Shown: positions 9,207 to 17,891, counted from the stretch's first letter. The stretch: 64,000 nt of DNA from Trichocoleus desertorum ATA4-8-CV12 (GCA_019358975.1 JAHHIL010000002.1:1-64000), one strand, 5' to 3'. Numbers and translations are program-made. Notes: a model not told the origin generated them from the letters alone.

Positions 9207-10028
9207 ATGGCCGCACCACATCCGATTTTAGTAATTTTAGACTTCAATGCTCTGGAAGTCGGAAAAACTAGAGAGTGGCAGGAATTCTCGCGGGTAGGCG
9301 AGTGTTTTATTCCACAAGTGGTTTTTGACGAAATCCGTTATCTCCATGACCGGGCACCAGAGGCAAGCTTGGAGCAAACGGCCAGAGAGTTTATCCGTTT
9401 CTTTCCAGATAGTGGTTGGCATATGACCGCTATCAGTGCTACTCATGCTTCGCTCAAGCCTGCTAGTGGTGAGTCTTTTAGCAAAAAGGCTAGGCTGTCT
9501 TTAGCGGTAGCCCAAGCGGCTTATGGGTTGTCTCGCAACCATCCTGGTTCGTTGGTCGTTTTAGTGACAACTGACCAGTCTTTGTTGCAACGGGTGCAGG
9601 GAGTAGAAGCTCCCAATCTTTGTGGGATTACAGCGGCAGCTCTGCGACAATGGTGCCGAACTGAACGACAACCTTTGGCCGTGGCTCAGCAGTTGCGCCA
9701 AATGGCGACGACATCGGTGGTAGGTGCAGGCAAAGTGGGTGCAGACAACGTCAGCACTTCCTCGAACAAATCTGCTACTGCCACGACTCCCAAATCGCGA
9801 TCGCATAACGTAGTCAGAATGAGCCCAAACCCATCTCGTCGTCAGCCTACTTTCTCGAATGCACCCGGCGCGATCGCCCAGGTGTTTTCCACAATGTTGA
9901 TGTTAGGAGCGCTGGTTCTCGCGGGCTCAACCGCTTGGTATCTCCTCCAACCCGCAGGCTTTAATCAGTTTTTGCAGAAAGCAGGGTTGCCCACTCTGCC
10001 TAATCAAATCACTCCTCCTAAAAAATAG
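9207..10028 (+). CDS. PIN-like domain protein with C-terminal membrane anchor
   Basis: A 273-residue protein. The N-terminal 150 residues fit a PIN-like nuclease fold: a first acidic residue in LVILDFNALE (Asp12), then VVFDEIRYL (Asp41/Glu42), and VLVTTDQSLL (Asp123) at the third acidic position. A Ser/Thr/Asn-rich linker follows (about 165-215). One transmembrane helix at about 225-248 and a short Pro-rich tail come last. Family knowledge: PIN domains are metal-dependent RNases. There is no antitoxin-like partner beside it, so it is probably not a VapC toxin. That it is active is inferred from the conserved acids only. Confidence 0.7.
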   Translation: MAAPHPILVILDFNALEVGKTREWQEFSRVGECFIPQVVFDEIRYLHDRAPEASLEQTAREFIRFFPDSGWHMTAISATHASLKPASGESFSKKARLSLAVAQAAYGLSRNHPGSLVVLVTTDQSLLQRVQGVEAPNLCGITAAALRQWCRTERQPLAVAQQLRQMATTSVVGAGKVGADNVSTSSNKSATATTPKSRSHNVVRMSPNPSRRQPTFSNAPGAIAQVFSTMLMLGALVLAGSTAWYLLQPAGFNQFLQKAGLPTLPNQITPPKK

Positions 10029-10182
10029 AAACCTCCAACGGAACTCATCTAGGCGATCGCTGTCTGAAATTTTGTCAGGCTAGCGTAGATTGTTATGGCA
10101 GCGTCTTAAAATTGCCGAGTCAGTCATGCTCATTGGTGCTGCATCGTCAGCGTGAGTTTGGTGAGTTCTTTTGAGGTTTTCT

Positions 10183-11697
10183 ATGCGACCCCCGACCCCA
10201 CATCGTTTTGCACCACATCGCCGTACAGAAGTGACGACTGGTCAACCACGGACATCTCCGCGCCTTGCCGCTGTGCTTTTGTGGGCAGGCATATGGACGG
10301 TTGGTTCTGGTGTTAGTTGCTTGAGTGCCGCGATCGCCGCTGATGCTTCCCCTCGGTCTTCCCGCCAGCCGAAGCCGACGTTGAGTCAGCCAGATCCAAC
10401 GGTTTTACTAGCCCAGCGAGGGCGAGGACGAGGGCGAGGCGGGGATAACGAACTTTTACCTAGCACCCCATTTCCGCTTCCTGTCGCTAACTTGATTCGC
10501 CAAGACTTAGCTCGTCGCGTGAATGTCCCGCCTGGTCAGTTGCGAGTGACTTTAGCTGAGCCCAAAGTCTGGAAGGATAGCTGTTTAGAATTAGCTGCTG
10601 CTAATGAAATTTGCCCCCCAGCTCAAGTTCCCGGTTGGCAAGTTACTGTTTCAGATGCTCGGCAAACTTGGGTCTACCATAGCGATCTGAATGGACAAAT
10701 CTTGCGTCTAGACACTGATACTTCTAAGGCCGATTTACCCCAGGCGATCGCAGCTAGCGTGACTCAAGCAGCGGCTCAGCAATTGGGAATTGCAGCGACT
10801 CAAGTTCAGATTGCCAATTTTGCCAAGCAAACCTGGAGTAATGGTTGCTTAGGTTTGGCGACCTCTGGTGAGTTTTGCACTCAAGCCGAAACTCCAGGCT
10901 GGCAAGTCATAGTCGCAGGGCGATCGCAGCAGTTGGTTTATCGCACGAATGAATCTGGTTCAGTGATCAAGTTAGATACAGCGGCCAGTGGTCTTTACCC
11001 AGCGAATTTACCCCAAAGTGTTTCTAGAGCAGTCTTGCAGGCTGCGGCTCAGCAATTGCGGGTACCTAATACCCAGTTGCAAATTGTGCAGTCCGAAAAA
11101 ACGACTTGGCCTAATTCCTGCCTAGGTTTGTCTGAACCAGGAGTATTTTGTGCCGCCGCTACCGTTCCTGGCTGGATCGTCGCCGTAGAGAGTGGGGGAC
11201 AACGCTTAACCTATCGCACCAATGACTCTGGCTCTCTGGTGAAGTTCGATCGCCAAGCTAGTAATGTTAGTCGCCCGACCGGACTGCAACCAAATCTGAT
11301 GGGTGGCAGTGAATTCATTCCCCCCTTAACTACAGGAGTGGTCTTCCGAGTGGTCACCAGTGGCGGCATTGCAGGGCAAACGTCTGCGATCGCTTTGCAA
11401 GCGAATGGTCAGCTGATCCAAGGTCAACTACAACCCAATGGTGCTGTCACTCCGGTGAAAGTAGTGCAAGTCTCTCCGGCTGAGGTGCAACGCTTTCGGC
11501 GATTACTCGAACAGCAAAACTTTGCTCAATTCAATCGACACAGCTACCCCGCTCCTCAGGGAACCGCTGACTATTTCACTGTGACGCTGTCTGGGCCTAC
11601 TGTAACGGCTCGTTATGCCGACATGGTGCAAAATCAATTGCCAGCAGAGTTACAAAACGTGGTGCAAGCTTGGAGCCGCATTGCCGCTAAGCTGTAG
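10183..11697 (+). CDS. Secreted protein with three tandem repeats
   Basis: About 504 residues from the ATG at 10183 (a TTG at 10171 is the alternative). A basic N-terminus and a hydrophobic stretch ending in AAIAADA form a likely Sec signal. Three repeats of about 90 residues follow. Each contains a helix with a (A/R)AAQQL(G/R) motif, then W.(N/D)SCLGL or W.DSCLEL, a short C-containing segment, PGW.V.V and a YR or YHS turn (LRLDT, IKLDT or VKFDR). Two conserved cysteines per repeat suggest one disulfide each. A C-terminal domain of about 130 residues differs. I do not know a function; cyanobacterial homologues seem common. The 3' end overlaps the next gene, on the opposite strand, by 48 bp. 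Confidence 0.8.
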   Translation: MRPPTPHRFAPHRRTEVTTGQPRTSPRLAAVLLWAGIWTVGSGVSCLSAAIAADASPRSSRQPKPTLSQPDPTVLLAQRGRGRGRGGDNELLPSTPFPLPVANLIRQDLARRVNVPPGQLRVTLAEPKVWKDSCLELAAANEICPPAQVPGWQVTVSDARQTWVYHSDLNGQILRLDTDTSKADLPQAIAASVTQAAAQQLGIAATQVQIANFAKQTWSNGCLGLATSGEFCTQAETPGWQVIVAGRSQQLVYRTNESGSVIKLDTAASGLYPANLPQSVSRAVLQAAAQQLRVPNTQLQIVQSEKTTWPNSCLGLSEPGVFCAAATVPGWIVAVESGGQRLTYRTNDSGSLVKFDRQASNVSRPTGLQPNLMGGSEFIPPLTTGVVFRVVTSGGIAGQTSAIALQANGQLIQGQLQPNGAVTPVKVVQVSPAEVQRFRRLLEQQNFAQFNRHSYPAPQGTADYFTVTLSGPTVTARYADMVQNQLPAELQNVVQAWSRIAAKL

Positions 11698-12594
11698 CAA
11701 CTCCATAATTTTAGGCGTAATGCCTGTAATGTCCTGCACAGGCTGAAAGGCGATCGCTTGAGGGCCAATCACAATCAGCGGCACCGGATTTGCGGTGTGA
11801 TGCGGATGGGATAAGTCCTCAATATTGCCGTGGTCACTGCTAATCACCAGGTTGACGTGAGGTTGTAGATGCGCCACGACACTCTCAACAAATGCATCTA
11901 CTAATCGCAAAACTTGAGTGATTTGGGCTTTGTCCTGACTATGGCCTGCGTAATCAGGGAGATAGCACTCAAACAACGTTAAATGGTGTTGGCTCCCAAT
12001 CGCAGCCAATCTTTGTCCTGCTGTCGTGGGTGTGAGGGGAGGAACATGACCGCCCCGCTGATTCACATACTCGCCCGTAATATCCCAAGAAATTGCCATT
12101 TGGCGATCGCCCCTTCCCCCCATGCGAAAAGGCACCCCAGCCGTCAGGGCTAAAAGCGTACCTACCGAATAACGTCGCCGTCGTTGGGCGATCGCCTCAA
12201 AATAAGCGGGTGAATACAGATTGGCATGGGTCACAGATCCGCCCCAGTTCAGCACCTGCTTAAACATGCCGTGGGCTTCGATCAAGGTTCGTAAAGAGCC
12301 ATTGGCAAAGGCGCTGAGATGGCGTCCCATAAAAGCGGGCGCATTACAACCTGTAAATAAAGCAGTTTGTCCTGTAGCACTCTGAGGCAGCCCTGGCACT
12401 CCGAGGATGGCATCAATGGGTTGCAACAATAGCCCTGCTCGGCAAGCCGTTTGTCCAGTCAATAACGGCCCGCCTAAAAGCTGCGTTAAAAATGGCATTG
12501 CCGCGATCGCCGCCAAGGGATTAGTTGCTTGTGCTTCTCCCAACCCCACTCCATCTAAAAATAGAAAAATAAATCGCGCTGCTGAGTCATCCAT
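11650..12594 (-). CDS. Alkaline-phosphatase-fold metalloenzyme (iPGM-like)
   Basis: 314 residues. The metal-binding signatures of the alkaline phosphatase/phosphoglycerate mutase superfamily are present: FLFLDGVGLGE at the N-terminus (metal Asp), LPQSATGQTALFTG near residue 75 (nucleophile region), and ISSDHGNIEDLSHPHHT near residue 260 (Asp/His ligands). It is much shorter than true iPGM (about 510 residues) and lacks the inserted transferase domain, so substrate is unknown. It starts 5 bp after the ABC-2 permease on the same strand and is likely the last gene of that operon. Its 3' end overlaps the convergent secreted-protein gene by 48 bp. Confidence 0.8.
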   Translation of the reverse strand: MDDSAARFIFLFLDGVGLGEAQATNPLAAIAAMPFLTQLLGGPLLTGQTACRAGLLLQPIDAILGVPGLPQSATGQTALFTGCNAPAFMGRHLSAFANGSLRTLIEAHGMFKQVLNWGGSVTHANLYSPAYFEAIAQRRRRYSVGTLLALTAGVPFRMGGRGDRQMAISWDITGEYVNQRGGHVPPLTPTTAGQRLAAIGSQHHLTLFECYLPDYAGHSQDKAQITQVLRLVDAFVESVVAHLQPHVNLVISSDHGNIEDLSHPHHTANPVPLIVIGPQAIAFQPVQDITGITPKIMELLQLSGNAAPSLHHVL

Positions 12595-12599
12595 GCCGC

Positions 12600-13397
12600 T
12601 TAACTAGATGCACTGGTGTAAAAGCGCAGAGCAAACTGCCAAAACAGGCGAGAGGCCAGGAACAGAGCTACAGCTAACAGACCTGCTCCGAGCAACCATA
12701 CCAGTTCGACTCGACCCAACAAAGCTTCTGAAGGAATAGTGGTTAAAAAGGCCACAGGCACAATGAAAGTGAAGAAAAACCGATAGGCGACCGGATAAGC
12801 GACCATGGGATACCGACCCGCTTCTAACAAGCCGCGCAAAACCTCGGTGACGTTATAGATTTTGACAAACCAGATACTGGTAGCTCCCAACATGAACCAC
12901 AAGCTGTAGAGGCTGATAAACCCAAACAGTAACGGCACAGCACCCAATAAATAAGCCGAGAGGCCAATTCCTAGTTGTTGCCCAGCATACCCAATTACTA
13001 AGCAGCCAAAAACCACATCTGGCAATCCCCAGGGAGAAACGGTGCGAGTCGAGAGCCAAAATTGACTATTAATCGGCTTCAACAGCACAAAATCCAGTGT
13101 GCCCTGCTGCACATGCTGCACAATGTGATTTAAGTTCGGGCCGAGAAAGGTACTCGAAAAGCCCTGAAACACAGTGAACACCCCCAACACCACCAAGGCT
13201 TCCGCCCAAGACCAGCCTTCAAAGGTGTAGCCTGTCCGATAAAACAAAAACAGCCCAAACAAGCTGCCCGCTAAGTTGCCCAAACTCGTAAAAGCTGACA
13301 GCACAAAGTTGAGCCGATACTCCATCTCCGCCGCGATCGCCGTTCCCCAAAACAACCGCAACACCCGCCCATAACGTTGTATCCCTTTCTCCCTCAT
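12600..13397 (-). CDS. ABC-2 family permease (DUF990 type)
   Basis: A 265-residue integral membrane protein with about six hydrophobic segments (near 28-55, 65-80, 115-140, 145-170, 205-225, 235-258). The N-terminal part (LFWGTAIAAEMEYRLNF) and the loop HVQQGTLDFVLLKPINSQF are typical of the ABC2_membrane_6/DUF990 permease family. It pairs with the second permease and the ATPase just upstream. The start codon at 13397 lies at the end of a CATCCYT heptamer array, so the array provides both the purine-rich leader (GGATGA-like on this strand) and the ATG. Substrate unknown. Confidence 0.85.
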   Translation of the reverse strand: MREKGIQRYGRVLRLFWGTAIAAEMEYRLNFVLSAFTSLGNLAGSLFGLFLFYRTGYTFEGWSWAEALVVLGVFTVFQGFSSTFLGPNLNHIVQHVQQGTLDFVLLKPINSQFWLSTRTVSPWGLPDVVFGCLVIGYAGQQLGIGLSAYLLGAVPLLFGFISLYSLWFMLGATSIWFVKIYNVTEVLRGLLEAGRYPMVAYPVAYRFFFTFIVPVAFLTTIPSEALLGRVELVWLLGAGLLAVALFLASRLFWQFALRFYTSASS

Positions 13398-13556
13398 CCT
13401 TCATCCCTCATCCTTCATCCTTCATCCCTCTTTCTCTCATCCCTCTTTCTCCGATCCCTCATCCTTCATCCCTCATTCTTCCTTCTGACTCCTCACCCGT
13501 CTCTCCTCACCCTTTTCATCCCTCATCCTTCCTCCCTCATCCTCCCTCCTCAAGCT
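13381..13556. repeat. Degenerate heptamer tandem repeat array (CATCCYT)
   Basis: About 170 bp of pyrimidine-rich tandem units, mainly TCATCCT/TCATCCC with slipped variants (CTCACCC, CTCCCTC). This is the short tandemly repeated repetitive (STRR) type known in cyanobacteria. It fills the entire gap between the two ABC-2 permease genes. It reaches into the start codon of the downstream gene and touches the stop codon of the upstream one. Confidence 0.85.
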
Positions 13557-14338
13557 CCCATCCCCGAATATTGCTTCAGTCCTTGCCGCCAGAGCCAACG
13601 ATTTAGCCCCAAAAACAGCAAGCTCCAACCTGCCATGACTAGACATCCTTGGCCGAAATTAACAGGTAAACCTATGAGCAAGCTAGCGGGAAAATGAATC
13701 ATGTAAGGAAACGGAGTCCACAGAACCACATTGCGAACTGCGGGTGGAAACATCTCTAGCGGTGCTACCAAACCGGATAAAAAGAGATAAAGCAAAAACC
13801 AGAACTGCTCGATCGCACTGGCCCGCTCGATCCAAAAGGCGCAGAGGGCAAAGGTATGTTGGATCAGAAAACGCAGGGCAAAGGCGATCGCAGTTGCCAA
13901 CAAAAACAGCAAAATATTGCTCAGAGGTGGAATCCAGGCCGCTTGCGGATACAGCAGAAAAAACAAAATAATTAGCCCCAACACAAAGGGCAGACGCGCC
14001 AATCGTTCTGCCACATGAGAGGTGACGTGATGCCAAACCGGATCGAGCGGTTGTAGGAGTCGTGGAGATAGCTTGCCTTCTACTACTTCTTTCTCAAATT
14101 CCCAAATTACCCAAACGACCGTAATCTGTCGCACGATAAACACGGCCAAAAAATAGCGCACAAAATCGAGCGGAGACAAACTCAACTGTCCGCCTTGGGC
14201 AGCTTGAATCCAAACTCCCATCAAAATCAGGGGTAAGGAACCCGACAAAGCCCACAACAGCAGCTCCGCTCGGTACTCCAACATATAGGCGTAGTAAACC
14301 GAGAGCAAAGCTTGAGCAATTTTCCAGGCTCTCCTCAT
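13550..14338 (-). CDS. ABC-2 family permease (second subunit)
   Basis: 262 residues with about six membrane segments. The N-terminal YYAYMLEYRAELLLWALSG and the loop EFEKEVVEGKLSPRLLQPLDP mirror the other permease of this operon (EMEYRLNFVLSAF, QGTLDFVLLKPIN). They are therefore paralogous half-transporters of the ABC2_membrane_6 type. The ATG overlaps the stop of the ATPase gene by 4 bp (ATGA arrangement), indicating translational coupling. Its stop codon abuts the heptamer repeat array. Confidence 0.85.
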   Translation of the reverse strand: MRRAWKIAQALLSVYYAYMLEYRAELLLWALSGSLPLILMGVWIQAAQGGQLSLSPLDFVRYFLAVFIVRQITVVWVIWEFEKEVVEGKLSPRLLQPLDPVWHHVTSHVAERLARLPFVLGLIILFFLLYPQAAWIPPLSNILLFLLATAIAFALRFLIQHTFALCAFWIERASAIEQFWFLLYLFLSGLVAPLEMFPPAVRNVVLWTPFPYMIHFPASLLIGLPVNFGQGCLVMAGWSLLFLGLNRWLWRQGLKQYSGMGA

Positions 14339-15318
14339 ACCGCTGCTCCTGCCCGGAATAACTGACCGATCACTTCTTCTATCGGGGGGTCTGTGACCGC
14401 TAGGTCTACCACCTCTAGTTCTGCGAGAATGCGAGCCACTGTACGGGTTAAAGATTCCTGGGGCACAACAAAGCGCACCATGCGGCCATCTACCGCCTCG
14501 ATGTCTCCGTAAGCCAACAACTCCGCTTTAGATTTGGGCTGGGCTAACTCTACTTTGACCTCACGGCAGGGGGCAAAGCGCTCTGACAAGCCGTCTAAGC
14601 TACCGTCATAAATTAACTGTCCTTGATGGATCACTAGCACCCGCTTACATAGTGCTGTGATGTCTGCCATGTAGTGACTCGTCAGCAGGACAGTCGCTCC
14701 ATAGCGCTGGTTATATTCCCGCAAAAAGTCCCGCACACTCACCTGAGCGTTGACATCCAAGCCTAGGGTGGGTTCGTCTAAAAATAAAACTTGAGGATGG
14801 TGGAGCAAAGCTGCCAAAAGTTCTGCCTTCATCCGTTCGCCGAGAGATAGCTTCCGTACAGGTTGGGTTAACTTGGCTTGGAGGGACAGCATTTCGGCCA
14901 ATTCGCCAATCCGATACTGAAGTTCTTTGTCAGAAATGCCATAGACCGCAGCATTGATTCTCAAAGAATCTAATGTGGGCAAGTCCCAAATCAGTTGTTG
15001 TTTTTGGCCCATGACCAGCGTGATGTTTTGTAGAAAGCTGGCCTCACGCCGAAAAGGGATCTGCCCTGCCACTCGCACTTGCCCCGATGAAGGGTGAATT
15101 AGCCCAGTCAGCATTTTGAGTGTAGTGGTTTTGCCCGCACCGTTAGCTCCCAAAAAACCAACCACTTCACCCGCTTCTATCTGGAAAGAAACTTGCTGAA
15201 CTGCTTGCACTAAGCGGTAGTTACGTCGTACGAAGTGAAGCAATGTTCCCTTCAGACCTGGCTCTTTGACCGCTACAGGATAGACCTTGCTCAGGTCTTC
15301 AGCCACGATGATAGACAT
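14335..15318 (-). CDS. ABC transporter ATP-binding protein
   Basis: About 327 residues from the ATG at 15318. A TTG at 15420 would add 34 residues of low-complexity, highly charged sequence, so I prefer the ATG. The Walker A motif is GANGAGKTTT, the Q-loop region contains MGQKQQLIWDLP, the signature is LSLGERMK (a variant of LSGGQ) and Walker B is VLFLDEPTLGLD, followed by an H-loop LLTSHYM. A C-terminal domain of about 80 residues follows the nucleotide-binding domain. It is the first gene of the ATPase-permease-permease cluster and belongs with DUF990-type exporters. Direction of transport is likely export; cargo unknown. Confidence 0.9.
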   Translation of the reverse strand: MSIIVAEDLSKVYPVAVKEPGLKGTLLHFVRRNYRLVQAVQQVSFQIEAGEVVGFLGANGAGKTTTLKMLTGLIHPSSGQVRVAGQIPFRREASFLQNITLVMGQKQQLIWDLPTLDSLRINAAVYGISDKELQYRIGELAEMLSLQAKLTQPVRKLSLGERMKAELLAALLHHPQVLFLDEPTLGLDVNAQVSVRDFLREYNQRYGATVLLTSHYMADITALCKRVLVIHQGQLIYDGSLDGLSERFAPCREVKVELAQPKSKAELLAYGDIEAVDGRMVRFVVPQESLTRTVARILAELEVVDLAVTDPPIEEVIGQLFRAGAAV

Positions 15319-15497
15319 ACCCGATTTAATACCCAAAGGAACGCCTTTTCCCATTGTGCCTTGGACGCGGGAGTGCGATCGCCCTACCTCTGACCTAACC
15401 TTTGGCTTAACCTCCGGCAAGTACCTTCTGATTTTTCCTTCTGGCTAGGGAACCCTATAAGAATTCTCATTCGCCATTTCTCAATCTACCTAGCACC

Positions 15498-16085
15498 ATG
15501 TTGCAACTCATTCGCCCGACGGCAGTCTCACTGATTTTGGCTTTAGGGTTTGCTGCTCCTAGCTTTGCTAATCCATCGCCAACCCAGCAATTTGGGTATC
15601 CGTTAGCAAAACCTAGTAGGGAGCCGAGCTTGGCTTGCTACATGAAGACTGATTCAGGGCGATTGATTAACTTAGACGAGTTTTGTGTAACTGGGGGCCA
15701 AGAACCAGAACTGGGTACTGGCGATATTCAGGCCACATTGCGCTGGGAAACGGTGGATGACTTAGACTTGGCTGTCACTGACCCCAGTGGTCAGACGGTA
15801 TTTTACAGAAATCCCCGCGTTCGCTCAGGGGGACAGCAGGATGTAGATGCCAATGCTGACTGCATTGAACCTGTAGCCAGACCTGTCGAGAATATTTTCT
15901 GGCTCCCAGGTGGGGCTCCAGCAGGTAAGTACACCGTCGAGGCGCGGCTATACCGCCGTTGTGCGCCTTCAGGCCCAGTGCCTTTTAATTTGACGGTGCT
16001 AGTCCAGGGAGAAACCAAAGAGCTGACTGGATCAGTCGATGATCGCAAGCCAGCGGTGCGATTTCCCTTTGCGGTAACCCGTTAG
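15498..16085 (+). CDS. Secreted beta-sandwich protein, DUF2135/YfaP-like
   Basis: 195 residues with a cleavable signal (hydrophobic core about 8-22, ending SFANP). The mature part has the pattern TLRWETVDDLDLAVTDPSG, then a Cys-containing loop, ENIFWLPGGAPAGKYTVEARLYRRC and FNLTVLVQGETKELTGSV. This is the arrangement of the DUF2135/YfaP-type domain, where DLDL and the GxYxV strand are conserved. Periplasmic or extracellular. Function unknown. It is transcribed away from the ABC operon, with about 180 bp between the start codons. Confidence 0.65.
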   Translation: MLQLIRPTAVSLILALGFAAPSFANPSPTQQFGYPLAKPSREPSLACYMKTDSGRLINLDEFCVTGGQEPELGTGDIQATLRWETVDDLDLAVTDPSGQTVFYRNPRVRSGGQQDVDANADCIEPVARPVENIFWLPGGAPAGKYTVEARLYRRCAPSGPVPFNLTVLVQGETKELTGSVDDRKPAVRFPFAVTR

Positions 16086-16104
16086 TAGACGCAAACCAAA
16101 GAGC

Positions 16105-16260
16105 CTAACCCGATTTTTGAGTGGTGTGGCAGCAGTGAGTTTGAACAAAGATTGCTGCTGCTGCTGGATCCATTGGCTTCGCGAAGAAGTAACCTTGCCC
16201 CGCTTCACACTTAAGGGCTTTCAATATGGGGAAGCTCAGCAGCCTCATTACCATCGTTTC
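16105..16260 (-). pseudogene. EAL-domain C-terminal remnant
   Basis: On the minus strand an open frame of about 50 codons reads ETMVMRLLSFPILKAL, then KCEAGQGYFFAKPMDP, then an Ala-rich helix, ending at a TAG (16105-16107). GQGYFFAKP is the hallmark of the C-terminal end of EAL c-di-GMP phosphodiesterase domains, where it follows ET...L(K/R)AL.C. Upstream of the ET the frame degrades and there is no start codon or EAL motif in the available space. This is a leftover of a deleted signalling gene. The short plus-strand open frame over the same DNA is not supported. Confidence 0.65.
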
Positions 16261-16383
16261 ACTGCGCTTAGCCTGAGAACAACAGCGTTTGCTGCGGAAT
16301 ACTGCCGTATTCTGGCTGAAATCAGCACTCTACTGACCTGAAAGTTAGAAATAGCACTGTAATCGAACTCGAATGTACTTAGG

Positions 16384-17256
16384 TTAACTGGCGGTGGCGC
16401 GATCGATGGCGGCTATATCTGCCTCTGACAGTTGCACCTCAATCGCATGGACAGAATCTTCAATACTAGAAGGCTTGCTTGCACCAGGAATGGGAACTAC
16501 GCAGGGAGACTTGGCGCGTAACCAGGCCAATACAATGCAATAGACAGAAGTACCGTATGACTGAGCGAGTTGCGCGATCGCCGGAATATCTGCTAATTTC
16601 CCAAAGCGCCGACTACCGCCCAAAGGGCTCCAAGGGATAAAGGTAAGACGCTCTTGTTCGCAGTACTCCAAAACCCCATCCGTCTCTGGCTGGCGATACC
16701 AGGGGTTGTACTGGTTCTGCACCGAAACCACATCCACAACTTCACGGGCTTGTTTGATTTGCTCGACTGAGAAATTAGAAACCCCAACGCAACGGATCAA
16801 GCCTTGCTCCACCGCTTCTTTGGCAGGTGCCAGCGATGCCTCAATGGTGTAGTTGGGGTCAGGGGCATGGTACTGCCAGAGGTCAATCGGTTGCTCACCG
16901 CCTAACGCCTCAAAACTAACTTGGATTGTCTCCCGAAGGTGCTCTGGGTTACCATTGTGAGCCCAAGACCCATTGGGGCGCATTAGCCCACCTTTTGTCG
17001 CGACTTTGACGTGGCCCACATTGCCGTCATATTGCTGGAGAGCTTTGTGAATCAACCGCTCATTATGATGCTTGTCAGATTCATCTTTGCAGTAAGAGTC
17101 AGCCGTATCAATTAAAGTGACTCCCAAATCCAAGGCGCGATGAATGGTGGCAATCGCTTGCTCTTCAGAGGGGCGATCGCTTAAAGACATCGGCATTCCA
17201 CCCAAAGCGATCGCACTAATCGTGATATCTGTATTTCCGAGTCGTTTGGTTTCCAC
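16384..17256 (-). CDS. Aldo/keto reductase
   Basis: A 290-residue TIM-barrel oxidoreductase. It has the N-terminal strand RLGNTDITISAIALGGMPMS. The catalytic tetrad is visible: Asp in LIDTADSYCKDES (with the Tyr), Lys in HVKVATKGG, and His in WQYHAPDP. The NADPH-binding C-terminal segment VPIPGASKPSSIEDS is present. Family knowledge: reduces aldehydes or ketones with NADPH in the cytoplasm. It is closest in layout to the YajO/Tas-like general AKRs. Substrate unknown. Monocistronic between a degraded region and a small Trp-rich gene. Confidence 0.93.
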   Translation of the reverse strand: METKRLGNTDITISAIALGGMPMSLSDRPSEEQAIATIHRALDLGVTLIDTADSYCKDESDKHHNERLIHKALQQYDGNVGHVKVATKGGLMRPNGSWAHNGNPEHLRETIQVSFEALGGEQPIDLWQYHAPDPNYTIEASLAPAKEAVEQGLIRCVGVSNFSVEQIKQAREVVDVVSVQNQYNPWYRQPETDGVLEYCEQERLTFIPWSPLGGSRRFGKLADIPAIAQLAQSYGTSVYCIVLAWLRAKSPCVVPIPGASKPSSIEDSVHAIEVQLSEADIAAIDRATAS

Positions 17257-17298
17257 GCTTTACTTTCTCTAACGGCTACCGTAATTTTGTTGGCCCCT

Positions 17299-17441
17299 AT
17301 GAACAATGAGACTTTCAGGTTCACACCAAGGCCATTTCTCAGCCTAAAGAAATTTTAGTCAAGCTGGATCTGTCGAACGATGGGGAGACAGGCGATCGCC
17401 AACCTAAACCCAAAACCAAGGGTAAAACTAAGTGGAAGTAG
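17299..17441 (+). pseudogene. Possible short gene with a one-base frameshift
   Basis: ATG at 17299 opens MNNETF, then leaves frame at a TTT run. The adjacent frame continues QVHTKAISQPKEILVKLDL, then a Gly/Asp-rich part and a Lys-rich tail KPKTKGKTKWK ending at TAG 17439-17441. Adding one T in the run joins both parts into a plausible 47-residue protein. The joined product is coherent, but no ribosome site is obvious, so it may be coincidental. Confidence 0.35.
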
Positions 17442-17448
17442 TCATAGC

Positions 17449-17709
17449 CTATAAGAACTCGGCTTCGCTGGCTTCAAGTGCTTGTTCCTGTAAAGATTGC
17501 CAGCCTGCTTGCCACATGGAGCGATTTTTCAGTTGTTTGGCATTTAACCACAAGCGTACATTGGGGTCACAGGCAGCCACCATCTCCGCAAACACCCATT
17601 GACCTTCATTTTTGCGATTGACGACCTGAAAGTGCCGCCATCCCATCATGGTTTGTCGAGCTGTCCATTTGGAGCCGACTAAATGAGGAAACTTTTGCTT
17701 CTTGGACAT
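17449..17709 (-). CDS. TIGR02450 family Trp-rich protein
   Basis: 86 residues from the ATG at 17709. The core LVGSKWTARQTMMGWRHFQV, then VNRKNEGQWVFAEMVAAC and LWLNAKQLKNRSMWQAGW, matches the small Trp-rich family TIGR02450 of cyanobacteria and some proteobacteria. Five tryptophans are spaced through the 86 residues. No function is established. A possible broken short gene on the plus strand ends 7 bp beyond its stop. Confidence 0.85.
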   Translation of the reverse strand: MSKKQKFPHLVGSKWTARQTMMGWRHFQVVNRKNEGQWVFAEMVAACDPNVRLWLNAKQLKNRSMWQAGWQSLQEQALEASEAEFL

Positions 17710-17891
17710 AACCAACCTAAATCTTGCATAGTTTCTGGTGTAGGCAGCATAAGTACCTACCTACAGGATAAAATGAACAGGCGGACGAGAGATTGATGCA
17801 GTTTCTCTACCAAACTAAGGGCGCGATCGCAGCCACAGATGTGGTGGAGTGAGTCAAAATAGGACTTTGAGCGGGGTAAAGCATAAAACTT

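Noticed and set aside
13381-13556. CRISPR array
   Set aside because: Units are 7-bp and contiguous, with no unique spacers. No cas gene is in the window.
16117-16341. A 74-codon plus-strand open frame
   Set aside because: The minus strand of the same DNA carries a recognisable EAL remnant; the plus frame is Cys-rich by chance.
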